From assembly GCA_023333565.1 (NCBI GenBank), contig JAJKFH010001094.1, positions 4,588,001 through 4,652,000 of the forward strand: a stretch of 64,000 bases of DNA, read 5' to 3'. Every line of letters starts with the position of its first letter. The first letter of the stretch is position 1. Below, in pieces: positions 31,301 through 45,200 of the stretch. The notes under the pieces were generated by a model. The model saw nothing but the letters and a program-made list of their open reading frames with translations. It was not told the origin of the DNA and searched no databases. The stretch is from Puffinus mauretanicus (Eukaryota; Chordata; Aves; Procellariiformes; Procellariidae). Position numbers and translations under genes: made by a program.

Positions 31301-34300
31301 CTTATTTTCCGGTCCATTTGGAGTACAGGTTCATGGTACATTTAATCCAACCTAAGTATGGGCTGCTGCTGGAAAGGGTTGCCGCACTGATCCGATGGAA
31401 AATTAATCCTTCTCTTTGGCGGTTTAGTTTCAGTAGACTTGCAATGCAATTGCATGCATGATAGAGCTGATGTCTGACATGGCAACGTGCACCCGAAGTA
31501 CATGACTGTACCCCTTGGTGACAAGTGTACAGGTGACAAGATCATAACAAATGTGACATCCTCCTGCCCTCGGAAGCTCTTGTGAAGCACTCCGTTTCCC
31601 TAATGCTCAGTTATTGGGTTTCTTCATGTCTTGCAAGAAAAGCAATATTGTGCAGATGATGCTGTGAAGAGTCTTAAAATAATGGAAATAGACTGTATCA
31701 GGACAAAGAGATTTAGGTTCATTTTTGCTTTGTGATCATTAAACTGCTGGTGGGGAGTAGTCTTTGTCCAGCTTTTCTGTTTCATGTGAGGAGGCTCTAG
31801 CACAAATTTATCCTACTGAAGAAATAAAAAAGACTATTTTCAGTGAATGGCAGTTTTGGAAAGGCCACGGTCTTACCTAATGCAAATAATGCCTCCATAT
31901 ATTTTTAAAAGTAAGTATATTGGTCCCTGGGGCTTACTAATGGAGGATATTTCTAGTACTTGTTTTATTGCTTCAGAATCCAATGGAGATCTGCCTAAAA
32001 AATCTGGCCACTCTATGTTTTGCTGTGAATAATGATGCTGGAATAGACTTGTAAACAGGTGAGGCTCTGAATTGTTCTCGGGTTCTGGGTGCTAAGCCAA
32101 CAAACCTAACTTCCATCAGACATCAGTTGTGTAGGTGGGCAAAAGTAACAAAATGCCTGTGTGCCAAAACCTGAGATCTTTGGGAGCTTAGCTTTCTTTT
32201 GTACTCGCAGAGGGCAACGGGCAGGCCTCTGAGGCACATCTCCCTAAGTAATATATAACATCACAAGAGCACGCGCAGCTGCCTTCCTCCTGAAAGTCAG
32301 CCTGCTTTCTCCCCAGTTTCACGTCAAAGCAAAACCATGCTGATACCCCTGCCGAGGGAGTCTTTCTATACCATCGGGGTGTTACCCCCACCGTGGGGTA
32401 GGCAGCGGCAAGATACACCTTCATAGTTACTCGGTGGTGAGGCTACCTCCAACGCGCACTTCAAACCAACACAAAAAGACAGGCAGGCACCAGGCAGTTC
32501 CTGGGAGAAACAGTGATCTATACATGATTAAACAAAATGTGATTAGGCAGTAGTTATTAGAGGTAGCACTGATCCCAAATTCATCTTTGTAAGCATCCTT
32601 GTCAGAGTGCTAATTGCATTGGCTTTTCTAACGCTTCCCTTCAATACAAGCTGGTTCAGACCAATTGGTCACTTCTCCCAGGGGGACCATGCTCACTGGG
32701 AAGCTTGAAATCATTATTTAGCCAGAGATGAGCCCATTCAAATGCTGGTAGCTGGGCCAGCTCGGAGGGTTTCCACCCGGCTGGCTGCAGGAGGAAGCCG
32801 GTGACGGGAGGGTGGAGGTGGCACATTCAGGCTACGCAAAGTAATCCCGCAGAGACCTTCACGGTGGCCCCGGCTGCTTCATGGCATGTGACACAAATTT
32901 CGCCTCACGAGGACCCTGGGAGGTAGGAAAGCATATTACACACAGGTAGGGAAGCGAGAAAAAGAAACGCAAACTGGGCTGGTGTGGGATGGCCTAAGGT
33001 GGGGGAGCAAAGAGGTGTTGGTGTGGCTGCACAAAGGGCTGTCAGGATGGAAGAATAAGATCTTTCTTAAGGACAGAAAGAAAACTTGGAAGAGGGATGA
33101 GCTAAGAAAAGACATGTCAGAGGCTTCTTGACTGGCTTGAGAAAACTGGCATTTTCTTTAAAATAAATCTGCATCAAAATTTGGTCACTGTTGTTGAGTA
33201 TATTAACGCACCCACCATTTAATTTCCTAAGTTATTAACTGAACCCCTTTATACATGTTGTTATTTTGTTTCATGGCAAAGCTTTGAGCCCTCTGGAGAT
33301 GTTTTGGACAGGATTAGGTGGACTTGCTCTTTGGATGGTCTTTTGGACTTGTTTTCTTTAGTAGAAAGTAGGATGTAGCAAGTGGCATTTTGGGCAGTGC
33401 CACGAAAAGAGGAGTGCTTGTAGGTCCTACCTGGAAGTGGGGAGGAGAAGCACGGGCTGTAGGAAGAGACAATATGGAGGAAGTACCGATAGAAGTCAAT
33501 TTTTGAGCTCATGTTTAAGACGACAGCTGCGGCGATGGCAGCCTTTTATACAGCTCCTTTAACAAAGGGTCAGTGCAATTTCACAAGCATTAGCTCTGTA
33601 GCTGAACTACATACAGGCTGCAGACTGTTCTGTGTACTGCATGTTTCTTAGCAAGGTTTCTCAGGTACCCAGCTCAGTTAGGTCCCTTTGAAATCAACCT
33701 GTTAGGTTTTGTGTGGAAAAGACGACCCCTGTACCAAGCATGACTTCTACAAAGAGACGCTGAGTATGTGGTCTTCTGGTCTAACCTTTCCATGCAAAGA
33801 GGTTTGCTCAGCAGGTAGAACAGGACACAGGCACTTATATATCCTTTTGCAGGGTGCAATTTCCTATTTTGCAAGCCTGTCAGCTGCTTACATAGAGAAG
33901 GTATTACCTCAACGAGTCTTTAATGGGCTCATAGGTGACATTTCATCCTGAATGCTGGGTTACTGAGTATTGAGGTTATCATTCAAAATGTTGGCTCAGA
34001 AAACTTTCTTGGGCGAAAGACTGCTATTCTGTTAACATCTACTTCAAACTAATTTAATGACCACAACTTAAATTTATGCTTTCTCACACAAAGAAACACC
34101 AAAAAATTACCCAGAGGCTATCGGGAAATTAATAAATAGGTTCATTACAAACTGAATTACCCCAAGAGGTAAACATGTCCTCTTTCTCACACACTTTCCT
34201 TGAGCTACTTTTAGCCACTGGGAGAGGAAAGATATTTTGCTACATAGACTTTTGGTCTGATGACACCCAGCCAGGATTTTAATAATACTGATGGAAACTC

Positions 34301-36062
34301 GCAGGCAAGCCTGGTTCCAGCCACCCTTGAAACACTTTTGGCAGTTCACTCCCATTCACCAAGCAGAAGAGTTATTCCCTGGTGCTGGGGCTGCTTCAGC
34401 TCTCCAGTGAGTATAAAGCAATGGGGTCTGAGTAGAGCCCTGCTGATTTACATCCACTGAGCCAGCGGTGCTTTATATCAGTTTACAAATTTATGGCTTG
34501 TCCTCTATTATGTTGACTATGTTTTTTGCCTTGAAATATGTAATAGGGACACTCTTTATATTGAAAACATAAATATAGAGAGAGCGACTGCTTACCCATA
34601 GGTGGTGAGAAAGTAGTGCTCAATAAACTTGTAGTGATAATTTATAATATAATTTCAAGAAAAAGAGGGAGAATTATTTATGTGGTATAAATGCCTTCCC
34701 TCCAATACCATATTACTCTACAATAAATATTTTAACACAGGTTGGGCCAAAGAGGCTTCTTGGCTGTGAATTTGCTCTTTGCTGGGGAAATGCATTGTTT
34801 TTTCATTTTGCAGGCAGCTTGTACCTTTAGAAAATTCTCACGCTGCGCGTTGTTCTGTCTCAGTACAACCTCTCTCAGTAACACTGCTGGTTTGCTCTAA
34901 TGATGGGTTTCTGTCATAGTGCTCTGGATGCTTTTTATAGGGAAGGTGCATTTTGCCATATGGAGAAGCAAAGCAGGCAAACAAAGCAACAAGCAATCAA
35001 GTAACTAGCAGTGGCTAAGATGAAGTCCAACAGTGGCTATTTGCATCTTCTCAAGGTATCCTCGTGTCTCAGCTATAAACACATTCAAATGTGTAAATGC
35101 CCTAAAACATATTTGTACTAATATAACCTGTTTCATAAACCTACTTTTATTAGGTATAAAATTTTCCAGTACTACAGTGGTCTGCCTTAATGAAAGCTTA
35201 ATAAATCAGCACATCAACATTGCTGGCAGAATAACATTAGCTAATTGTATTGAATATGAAAGTATACTAACTTGTGTGATGAAGGAGACTGCTGTTTGCC
35301 TTGTTCCATGTTTCAGTTCCTGTGGAAGCATATAGTAGATAAAGAACAACCTAATGAGTGTAATGAAAACAATGGGAAGTTTCTTTATTAAAACAGCAGA
35401 AAGCTCTGAGAATTAGACTCAAAGCCTGGTGTTGCTGCTGAGCTCTTTTGTTTAAATGATTAATATGCACTAGTGCAGACTGTTTAGCACTTGGCTCTTC
35501 ACTCTAAATATTGTCATTTTGTATGGGATTTCATGGAAAGAAGGTTTTGTCAAACTTGCCAGTGGCAAAGCTGCTGTCACATCTTTTCTATCTTGCCAGG
35601 GTAGGATGTATTATGCTAAGCAGAACGTCAGTGTGGGTTGCCTTTGTAGATGAGAAGAGTTAGTCTCACAGGTCTTGTTCAATAAGCTTCATTTCCTGGG
35701 TTGCAAGGTTACGTTTCTGTCGCTTGTTGAAGACAGGGAGAAACTCTGATGGACTTGAATGTTACAAACAGGGAGGTTCTTCCATTTGCAAGCAGTGCAA
35801 CCACGGTGGTGGTGTGCAACCTGGCGCTTGAGCCCAGCCTCCTCCCGCGCCAGCAGGCACCCTCGGCTCTGCTGGTCGGCGGGAGAGGCGGTAGCCTCAC
35901 AAAAGGCAGCAGCAGGTACACTGACAAAGCGGAGTGGGTAAACTCGCCACTGAAAACCTGGCAGCAAACTGGAGTCATAGCAAACCACTTCAGTGCAAGC
36001 ATGCAAAACAAAGAAGCTGTCAGAAATCCCACCTTCATAATCATCAGCATGTTTAGCATTTT

Positions 36063-36095
36063 AAAAAAAAAAAAAAGGAAAAAAAAGAAAGAAAG
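36063..36095. repeat. Pure-purine A-rich tract
   Basis: Fourteen A, GG, eight A, then three G-spaced A triplets, with no pyrimidine over 33 bp. It is a simple sequence tract and could be the tail of a lost retroposed element, but no body is recognised upstream. Confidence 0.8.
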
Positions 36096-39000
36096 CTTTT
36101 CATCTTCAAAGTCCTTTACAAATATTCACTAATTAACCTTCCATGTCTCACTATTGCAGCTATCGTGGGAAGGGCCTCAGGGGAAACGGTAGTAAAGTTT
36201 CTAAATATCCCTTTAAGATGTCGGTTGAAGCACAGATTCCTTTTTTTTTTAACTCACCACTGAATGCAAAGCACTTCTATAAATACTTCAAATAGCACTA
36301 ACAATGCTATTGAAATGTATATCTGTGTATACAACCTGTGTGAAAACTCATGCATGATTTATGTCCCTCTTAAGTCTTAAAAACATGACTAATGGCACAT
36401 TGGCCCTCTCTGCTGGAATGAATTTCTCTAGGTGGGTCTGCAAAGACTTGCATACATGATTAACTTTGTAAAGTAGTCCCACAGAAGCTCATTGAAGCTG
36501 ACCATGCAACATTCGCATGAGCAAAGCCATAATGAGTATAAATTGGCAGCTTGGACCATTACTCTTGTAGGCATAGACAGGCCTTTATGCACAGGTAGGT
36601 CCTTCAGCCCTGCTGCGGTTACTACTCTCACTTGTTTTTTTCTGGGCATCCTTACACCCTGGCGAGGCAACTTTGTGGCTCACTTGGAGACCCAAGCTAC
36701 AGCGTGCCCCAAGAAGCCTCATCGCAGCAGAGGTTGCTGCCATGCCTCTGATAAGAGCATCAATCATTTGTGCATGTTATAAAAGCTGACTTCAACTCAC
36801 TAGCTGATGATTGTAATCCAAAAGGTAAAGCTGTAGTAAAATCTGTATTTTTAAATGACACAATTCTGTATATATTTCCTCTTAGATTTATGGACATCAA
36901 AAATATTGTATTGCATAATGTGGATCCCTTTATGAAAGCTCAGAGAAATAGACTTCTAAGTGGCTAGGTCTCTTTTACAATGGGATTTTGAATAACCAGA
37001 TCACTTAGGACCCAGTTCTTCAAAGTACACATACACTTGGACATTTAGACAGTCTCCTAGCAGATGGATTGCCATCTGACTCCTACTGCTTTCAAAATGT
37101 GGTCCTGATTCATTTTCGGAAATTTTTCCTTACCCCCTCATAAAACCTAAGCTGTTTTAGGAAAGTGGCCATAAAGTTTCGTTTCCCATCATTGGCTACA
37201 GCAAGGTCTGAGAACCCACCTAAAACCAAATCCTGAGTAACGTGTTCATAGGAGGCGTTTCATCCTGTTCTGAACTAACCTCTAGATGATTTACGACTTT
37301 CTCATAGATTTGTCATCTGATGCAGTTGCGACTGCTTTAGTGTCACACAACTTACTATATTACTTAGTTCATTTCAAATGCAAATTTTTAAAGGCTCTGC
37401 CATGACAGATTCCCTGCATGTCTTCAGTTTTTGGGCTTCTGTGGTGACCACCATGACAGAGTGACAAAATTATCATAAGCAGGCATCACTGACAATTAAA
37501 CAAGAGCAGCAGGATTTGCTATTTAATAGTCCAGTTGCAATTTTTACCAGTTTCAGCAGTTTCAGTCAGTCAAGGGAAGCTGCAATTGGAAAAGTAGATC
37601 CATAAAGTTATAGGTGAGTAACTGGAAACACCAGAAATTTTTCTTCAAGTATGGTTTGCTAACATCGTTGGAAGCAAAGCAGAGTTGTCCAAATGGGGTA
37701 TGACCTTTTCAATTCTGTGGTGTGGAAGTGGTTGCAAGACATACTCCAAAACACCAAACGAGCTACTGTAAATGGAATTTTTCTCTTTAACTTTCCTGAG
37801 GGAAGAAGGGTACATCTGTTGATACAGATGAAAGCTTTTATGCAGGCCTGCACAGAGGGACCTCAAAGTTCATTGTATTCACTTTCTGAAAAGTTTTCAC
37901 TGAAGCTTTTGTCTCAGCTTCACACAAGGCAACCTTCACATCTTTTACTTCTTTGAGGCATATAACCATCATTTGTTTGAATCATATAAAGGGTTTCCTC
38001 ATCTTTCAGGGAAACTTTCATCACCAGGAAGTTCAAAGAGAGCTTGAGTTCACGTTGCACGGCTGAAGGGTACAAACCCTCGTACAAACCCCCACCATCC
38101 CTTCCTTCTGCAAAGCTCTGCGGGACTACTGAAGCTCCTAGCTCCTAACTACCAGCACATTTTCCTGTGACAGTTGTGTTTTCCACAGTAAGACTGTTTC
38201 GCCCGACTTACAGGCTTGGCCTGGAAGTCAGCAGGGTTAATGTATACCGGTTGGGTATCTGGGGATATTTGAGTTAAAATTCCTATCCCTTATTTACTCT
38301 TTTTAAAACTTTCAGGCCTTGAATGAGTCCATGTAAGTTTTGATCCACTGTTTCAAAATTGCAGAGCTATTGTTTCAGGAAGTTCGGTACTGTACCAAAG
38401 ATTATGCTGATTTCCCACGGTGCGACAAGGAGCAAAATACAGCCAAGTTCAGAGCCCCATCTTCACTCTTTCCTCTAAGCAATTAAGCGTTTTGTTATCA
38501 GACATACGCTAGCACAAGCACTGTGTGTTTCCTACTGTCTCACCAGCTTTCAGAATCTCACATTAGCTACATTATCATTTTGGGGGCTTTTTTTTTAAAG
38601 CCTCTCCTTCCCTGTTTCGCCCCCTCCACTTCCAGTGCTAGAAGTGGTAGGTGAAGGCTCGCTGTCCTCAGGGCTGCTGCCCGTTTATCAGCAGCACCCA
38701 CTGTCCACAGCTACACTTCGCAAAGACAGCCCACTCAGGAAGCAAACAATTTCAGGAAAAAATCAAATCAGTGCTAATTCTGAAAAAATAAAGGTTCACC
38801 AGGAGGAGGTAAGGCTGGATAAGCTTCTTAAGAGCTTAATTCTTTAATCTATTGAGGACACTTTATCCGGGTATTTACCAATAGCAAGAAACGACACAGC
38901 ATTTTTTTTATTTTTTCTGAACCCTCCATCTGTTTATGTTCAAAACCAGAGATAGAAAGAAAGAGAAATATTCATAGAGAGATCTGGAAAACCCACGGAA

Positions 39001-39809
39001 TTGGTAGGGGACTAGGATGAATTTCTAAATTAGTGGTACATGGCTGCTTTGAATTAGGGTTTGCTGAAAGCTGTCTTCTGACAACTGTTTGACGTACATG
39101 AAGTAGGAAGATGGATTCAGTTTAATTGTTGGAATAAAATGGTGACATCACCAAAATGCTGGATCTAATCATCATGAAGACAGACCTGCCCATCTATCCT
39201 AGGAAGTAGCGCTAGGAGACTTTAGAACCACAGAAGCATGCAATGTCTGATTGTACCTGAACATGAAAGATTTCAGCCTCTGCAGCTACCAGAACATAAC
39301 TTTCTGCGAGCATTAAGATCAATACATGATCAAGAAAATATACCCATTATGCCCACATCCAGGGTGGGAATGGAGGCATCAATCCACTCTTTCCTTTTTC
39401 CCATTCTGCAATAGCTTTTGGGTCAGAAATATCTGAAGCGGTGCGAGGAAACACTTCTGGTGAGAGGGGCACACCTCTCCTCCCCATCCCACCTCACCAG
39501 GCTTGGGCTGCTAAATCTGTATCACTCATGCCAGCCACATGTCTGGTCCTCTTGTTCCACTTGATACCTCATCTGCCTTATGACACCTCAAACAGCTCGG
39601 TATAACCCTAAAAAAACACCTTCTGCATCCATTATCATATTCCTTGAGCAAGAAGTGCCTCTCTGGAAACGTCCCCCGGCTTTCCATTTTTCTCTCACTC
39701 CACTCTCACCACTCATTTGTGTCACCTGACCAAAGAACTCCTCCTGGCCAAGACCAACAAACTTGTCCTGGCCAAAGCTAGGAAAAGGTTGAGGGTTTTG
39801 GTCGTTTGG

Positions 39810-40482
39810 TTTTTTTTTTTTTCTTTTTTTTTTCCTTCAAATCCTCAGTCTACTTCCTGTTTAGGCCACAATCATCACCTCCACCTTAAGAGACCCTGTA
39901 TCCTCTTCCCACCTTTCCTCCACCTCCTCGAACCACCCGCCAGGTCTTTGGCTTCACATCCCTTCCCACTCTCCGACCTCAGTGCTGGGCTCTTCCGCAT
40001 TAACAGGTAGCCCTGACTGCGCCGTGTGCTCTTAGGGAGGCCAGATCTGACACAGCTACAAGGAGTGTGCACCCTGCTGAGGAGGAAGATCTCGTAACCA
40101 AAGCCTGTAGGTGTCTCCATCCTGCCAGCCACTGAATTCCTTACGCTGATGCTGCCTTCTCCCCTCAGGGCTGCTTTGTTTGAAAGATTTTTTTTTTTTT
40201 CTTTTTTTTTTTTCCATGGAAAGCTGATAGCTTAACTTACTTAATGAAGCACTCTGCAGCCTGATGACTGTGATTTATTTTGCTTCCCAAATGGTTTAAT
40301 TCTACATTGGTTATCCTTGATTTGTCAAAAAGGAACAGTAATTGGAACGGGAGTCACAGCGGCTGCTTTAGATCAGATTATGCAAGAATTCCCCACAGTC
40401 TTCTGTGGGCCACAGTTTTTCTCTTTTCTGGCTGCATTTTTTTTTTTTCAGTATCTGCTGAAAAATGCTTTTTTTTTTTTTA
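39810..40482. repeat. Cluster of long T tracts
   Basis: Four T runs lie within 0.7 kb: T13-C-T10 at 39810-39833, T13-C-T12 at 40188-40213, one near 40438 and one near 40468. The first two share the same T13-C-Tn-CC design. They may be simple sequence or tails of minus-strand insertions. Confidence 0.7.
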
Positions 40483-42261
40483 AATTTCTAGCAAAAATAG
40501 CTCAGCAGTTTGGAACAGGAATGTTGTGTCAGAGGTGAAGGGAAGGATGGAAGCCATCTTGTGAGTAAAAACAATCTCATGCTTTTAACAGCCCTGAAAA
40601 TCAAAGCAGTTAGCCACTGAACTAGGCTTTCCTCGGCAACTGTGCTTTTAGATATCCCAAGAGAAACTGATTCTGAGTGAGCAGATTCTTCTGCTATGTT
40701 AGTAGGCTGTGCACATCAGAAACCGTTCACCGCACCAGACTCGATGCAACATTTACTGGGCTGTGAAGTCTGGCCAGGTGCTGTCAGGACATGGAGGGAT
40801 GTTGGGAAACCTCCATCCTTTGCAAGGCAAAAAAGATCCTCCCAGCATTTCATCAAGGTAGGTGCCGATTCAGAGGTGTCCCCCGTGAACACAGCTGTGC
40901 AAAACCTAAAATAGGTTTTCCATCACAGATTGCTGCTGAGGGGGCTCTCTGAGCACAGCCGTCTTCCTCAGACCAAGTCAAGTGAGACATCACTGCTCAT
41001 TAGAGCCTGGACACCTTAGGGTCCTGACTCCAGTGTAAGTGAGATGAACTGGACTATCAGAAAGCTATTTTTGTGCATGTTTGGTTGTTTCACAAAAGTA
41101 GAGCCCTAATTCTGTTCATGCTCAAATACTTGAATATGATTGAGATGATACAAGTCCAGTATTTCATAGATGTTGTAGGAAGTACCAATGTGGGTCAACA
41201 TGCAACTTCTGACAACCATTGAATGCTTTCAGTTGGGAAAATACCGTGAGGAATTCAAGGTGGCTTATATACTGGATTTCTATATTGCCAGATTGCACTT
41301 GACCATTGCATGAATGCAAAGAAGGGAAGAAGGATGAAAAAAGCATTTCCTCAGCTTTTCAAACTGCACCTATAAGCAGCAGCTACACTGGGAGTAGCTT
41401 CAGTGCTTTGTGATCTAGTAAGTTTATCAGTGCTGGCATGAAATGGTTTTGTTGCAAAGCCATCGATATCCTATCTCATGTATTTGTAAGCCTCCAAAAA
41501 CCATTTCCTGATGCTTCCCCAATCTGCAGACCTCCCTGTAACGCCCCTAAACCTTGGTTCTTCTATGTGGGAGACTTCCTATCCCAGGATCTCACACCCT
41601 CAGCTCTGCCAAGCACCACAGACAAAATTAATGGCTCTCCTAGCTGTCCTTGGCTCCAGATACTCCCAACTCCCTCTATGTTCTAGTTCTCCCACGGTAG
41701 CCCAAAACCAACCTTCACCTTTTTTAAAGTAAGGACTTGGTATTCATGGTAAGGAAATGAACGCGGCTGAAAAGCTCAAATGCTACAGCAAATGGCAGTG
41801 CAGGGACATGAGCATGTGAAATTTAGGAAAAATGAGAATTACCAGATGGGTATACTTGCACGTTGCGAAAACCGAGGTGTTAGTCTATGTTAAGATGTCT
41901 GTCTAGCACATGGTATCTTAGTAAGATTAACACCACAAGCTCAAATGGTAGTAATGTCACCAAAAAGGGCATTTTCCTTCCCTGTGACAGTGTTCCCAAG
42001 GATCCCTGTGAAATTGCCCAGCTTCTGCTCAACGCTGTTATGGACTATGCCCAAGTAATACAGTTGAGCTTTGGCAAGATTTGCAACCAAACTCAGATCC
42101 ACTCATCTTTAGATTAGAAAATGCTCAGAACAAAAGAAAACTGAACTACAAAATGTGCTGTCATCAGATACTTTTATTAGTTTGAACATGATATTGCCAT
42201 TCAGTATGGTGATGGTAGAAAACATTAGGCATCAGAAAACATCCACTTGAATACTGGGTGT

Positions 42262-42282
42262 AAAAAAAAAAAAAGAAAAAAA
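42262..42282. repeat. A13-G-A7 tract
   Basis: A near-pure A run in the intergenic region. No associated element is recognised. Confidence 0.85.
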
Positions 42283-45200
42283 TTTGGCAAGCAGAACACA
42301 TCTGACAATTCTGTTAAAACATAAAACTTAAGTTTTGCTCCTCCTGTATTTAAGCAAACTCCTGTCTTGAAGAAAGATGTAGTGAATATGCGTATTCCCT
42401 AGTACCCTATATAACCAGTAAGTCAATTCAGTCTGGGCTTGAACACAAAATCTATTCCCAGATGATGTGCCTGTGATTCTTTTGCATCCTGAGGCACTTG
42501 GCAAGAATCCTGACAAACAAGATTAAACTCAAAAGAGACTCAAAATACCTGAGGCAGTGGGTTTCTAAGCCTTGATCAACTGGAAAAGAGGGAAGCATTT
42601 CTTTTTTCAGAAAGAGAAAAAAGAGCAGAGAGGTCATTTAAGCAATGCAAACTCAACACAGATACCAAGAATAAAAAAAACCAACATTGACAAACCAGGA
42701 GGCATCAGGCAGAAAATATCACATCACTAATGTTGTTAGTAGAACCAAAATAGCACAGGAATGAATTTCCACTGAACGCAAAGAAAAATTTGAGGATGGT
42801 ATAGACTGTAACCAGCTTTAGCAAGCAGTGAACTCTGATTAGTCACCACTGATAGCTGTTTGGTATTGTTAAGAAATAATGGTTCCTCCAAAAGTAATGT
42901 GATGTCTTTGATAAGGGTTTACAGCTAATGTCAATCTTTTCCACTAGAGGCAGATCTTTTGGAGAATAAATATCCATTTTCCATATTTTACTTGATACTG
43001 GAATTCTGGAATTGTCACAAGCACAGCACATCCACGATATTTTTTTATCAGCATGCCTAATGAGAGGCCAGGCCACAGCAAAACAAGCTGCTCTTCTTGT
43101 TACACTACTGCCCTTCAGCTTTGACCCTGGACAAGATGGTAGCATCACAAGGATGCCTGTGCCCATTTAGCTCTTTCTTGAGATTGATACTGGGTTGTTA
43201 CCATTGTGTGGAGTTAATTAATACCATCAAGACACTGTGTGTAAAATGCATATCTTAGCTATCATAAAGTTAATGTATCTTTTATTTAGAAGAGGGGTAA
43301 TACATACGCATTTCAATGAAAGATATTTCTGTCAGTATATTGAAGCACAGATAAAAGCCAAAATACCTACACATAAGGACTGAGGCAATCAAACAGTATT
43401 TATACAGAGAGAAAAGCAAGCCAGGATGTCTTTTTAAAACGTGCTATAATTCAAAGTTAAGTTCTGCAGAAATTGCTGTGTGATGCTCTTTGGTTTGCAT
43501 TGCTTAGGAAGACTGATGCACCATTTTAGCCATAGAAATCTGAATCTCAGAGATGAATTGGTAAAACCTAGAAGCAAAGAAAGAAGTCATGGGAAAAAAA
43601 ATCTTACTGCATCAAAATACATTAAAACTTCTGAGTCTTCCCAATTCTTTCTCACTCAATTCTTCTCTTACTGTCAGTGAAATTGGGAACATAGACATAT
43701 ATATAAGGTGTTTCTTTATTATTTAGCTGGTCTTAAACAGGCATCTATTCAGAATCTTCTGTGCTGATTTCAAGATAAAAATACTGTTGTTTGAATCTTA
43801 GTCACATGAGCTCCAAAAATGCCATACAGCTAGGAGAGCACAAACCAGATTCTAACTTGCTTTGCTATTCATTGACAGAATTGTTTAATTAAATCCCAGC
43901 CAAAAAGATTCTACAAGTTATAGGCAAGTTTTAATCACTGGTGATGACAATTAAGCTAGGGAAAAAAAAAAACACGCTCAGTTCTTAAATACCATGTTGA
44001 GTTTTTCAGGATTTGCAAATTATCGATGTCCTCTTGTTACAAATCCTTCCTCCCTTCTCTGTAGCACTCCTGTTACGAAAGATGCTCAATTTATTGTTAG
44101 ATGAATAGGGTCGCTTACACCATTTCAGTTTGCATTCTTAGAGTAGACATCTGTTCATTTCAATAGCTCCTGATATGAGGAAGATAAGCAGATCATCTTC
44201 TCCAGACAAGGTGCTGCTGGGTATTGACTACATCTCCACCCATCTTTGAGAAAAATGTGAGCTTAAACTAGCACAGGCTACCTCATCGTCTGGGAGTGCA
44301 ATAATAAGTATCCTTGATACAGAAAACAGAGATTGCATCATTGCATATTAACTTTTCTCTGTTGAGGTGCTTGAAATTACAGATTAAAAGACTTTTTCTT
44401 AAATTTTAATCTTACTCATTAATGGAGAAGGGCTTGTTTGCAATACAGTAAGAATACCCAAAGTTTAAAGTAAGCACTGTGCATAAATCCTTCCCTTTGT
44501 AGGAAATAAAATGTCCTATATATGTTAGGCCTTTGCCTATTTTATTGTTGATGGTCAGTGAGATCTTCTGAGGCATCACTAGCAGAAGAGCTAACCAACG
44601 CTGTCCTTTAGCTAATTAAGACACCATGTCTTCTTCCTTGACAGGAACAAAGTTTTGCTGTTATTTCCTCTAAGCAAAAACCCCTGCTGTTTAACTCCTC
44701 ATAGGTACAAGATAAATGATCGCCTTAAATAACACTTCAAAGCCTCAGGCATTAGAAGGCAAAGATGCTGACCTTATGGCTGCTTCTGCCTCTTTTCAAA
44801 AATCAAGTGGTCATATTTAAGACTTATAGGTCACTGTGCCTTAGGGTCCAGCTCTATTTCATCCCCAAGCAGACACCCCACAGGATTCTTGAGTCCCTGT
44901 AGACCAGAGTAGACATACATCAGATATTTCAGGCGTTCTGCTTCCCTCAGATGCAGAAAAATCATGATTTTTTTTTCCCTTTCTCAGTAACAGCAGGAGT
45001 CTGCTTAAGAACAAAGAATTAACAAATCCCATCTGCTAAGGACAGTTACCTCCCTCGCCCGACCCTTATTGCCCACTATCTATTGCCGCTCCTCCGAGGT
45101 GCAGGTCAATGGGTGTGTACACCCATACCTTTGCTCAGAAGGGTAAGAAGGGCATTTGCAGTCACTGGTGCTCTGAGGATAATGACTCCAGATTAATAGC

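Noticed and set aside
30854..31345. A 163-codon + strand open frame in the intergenic region
   Set aside because: No domain, no splice or promoter context, and a length expected by chance in this amount of DNA.
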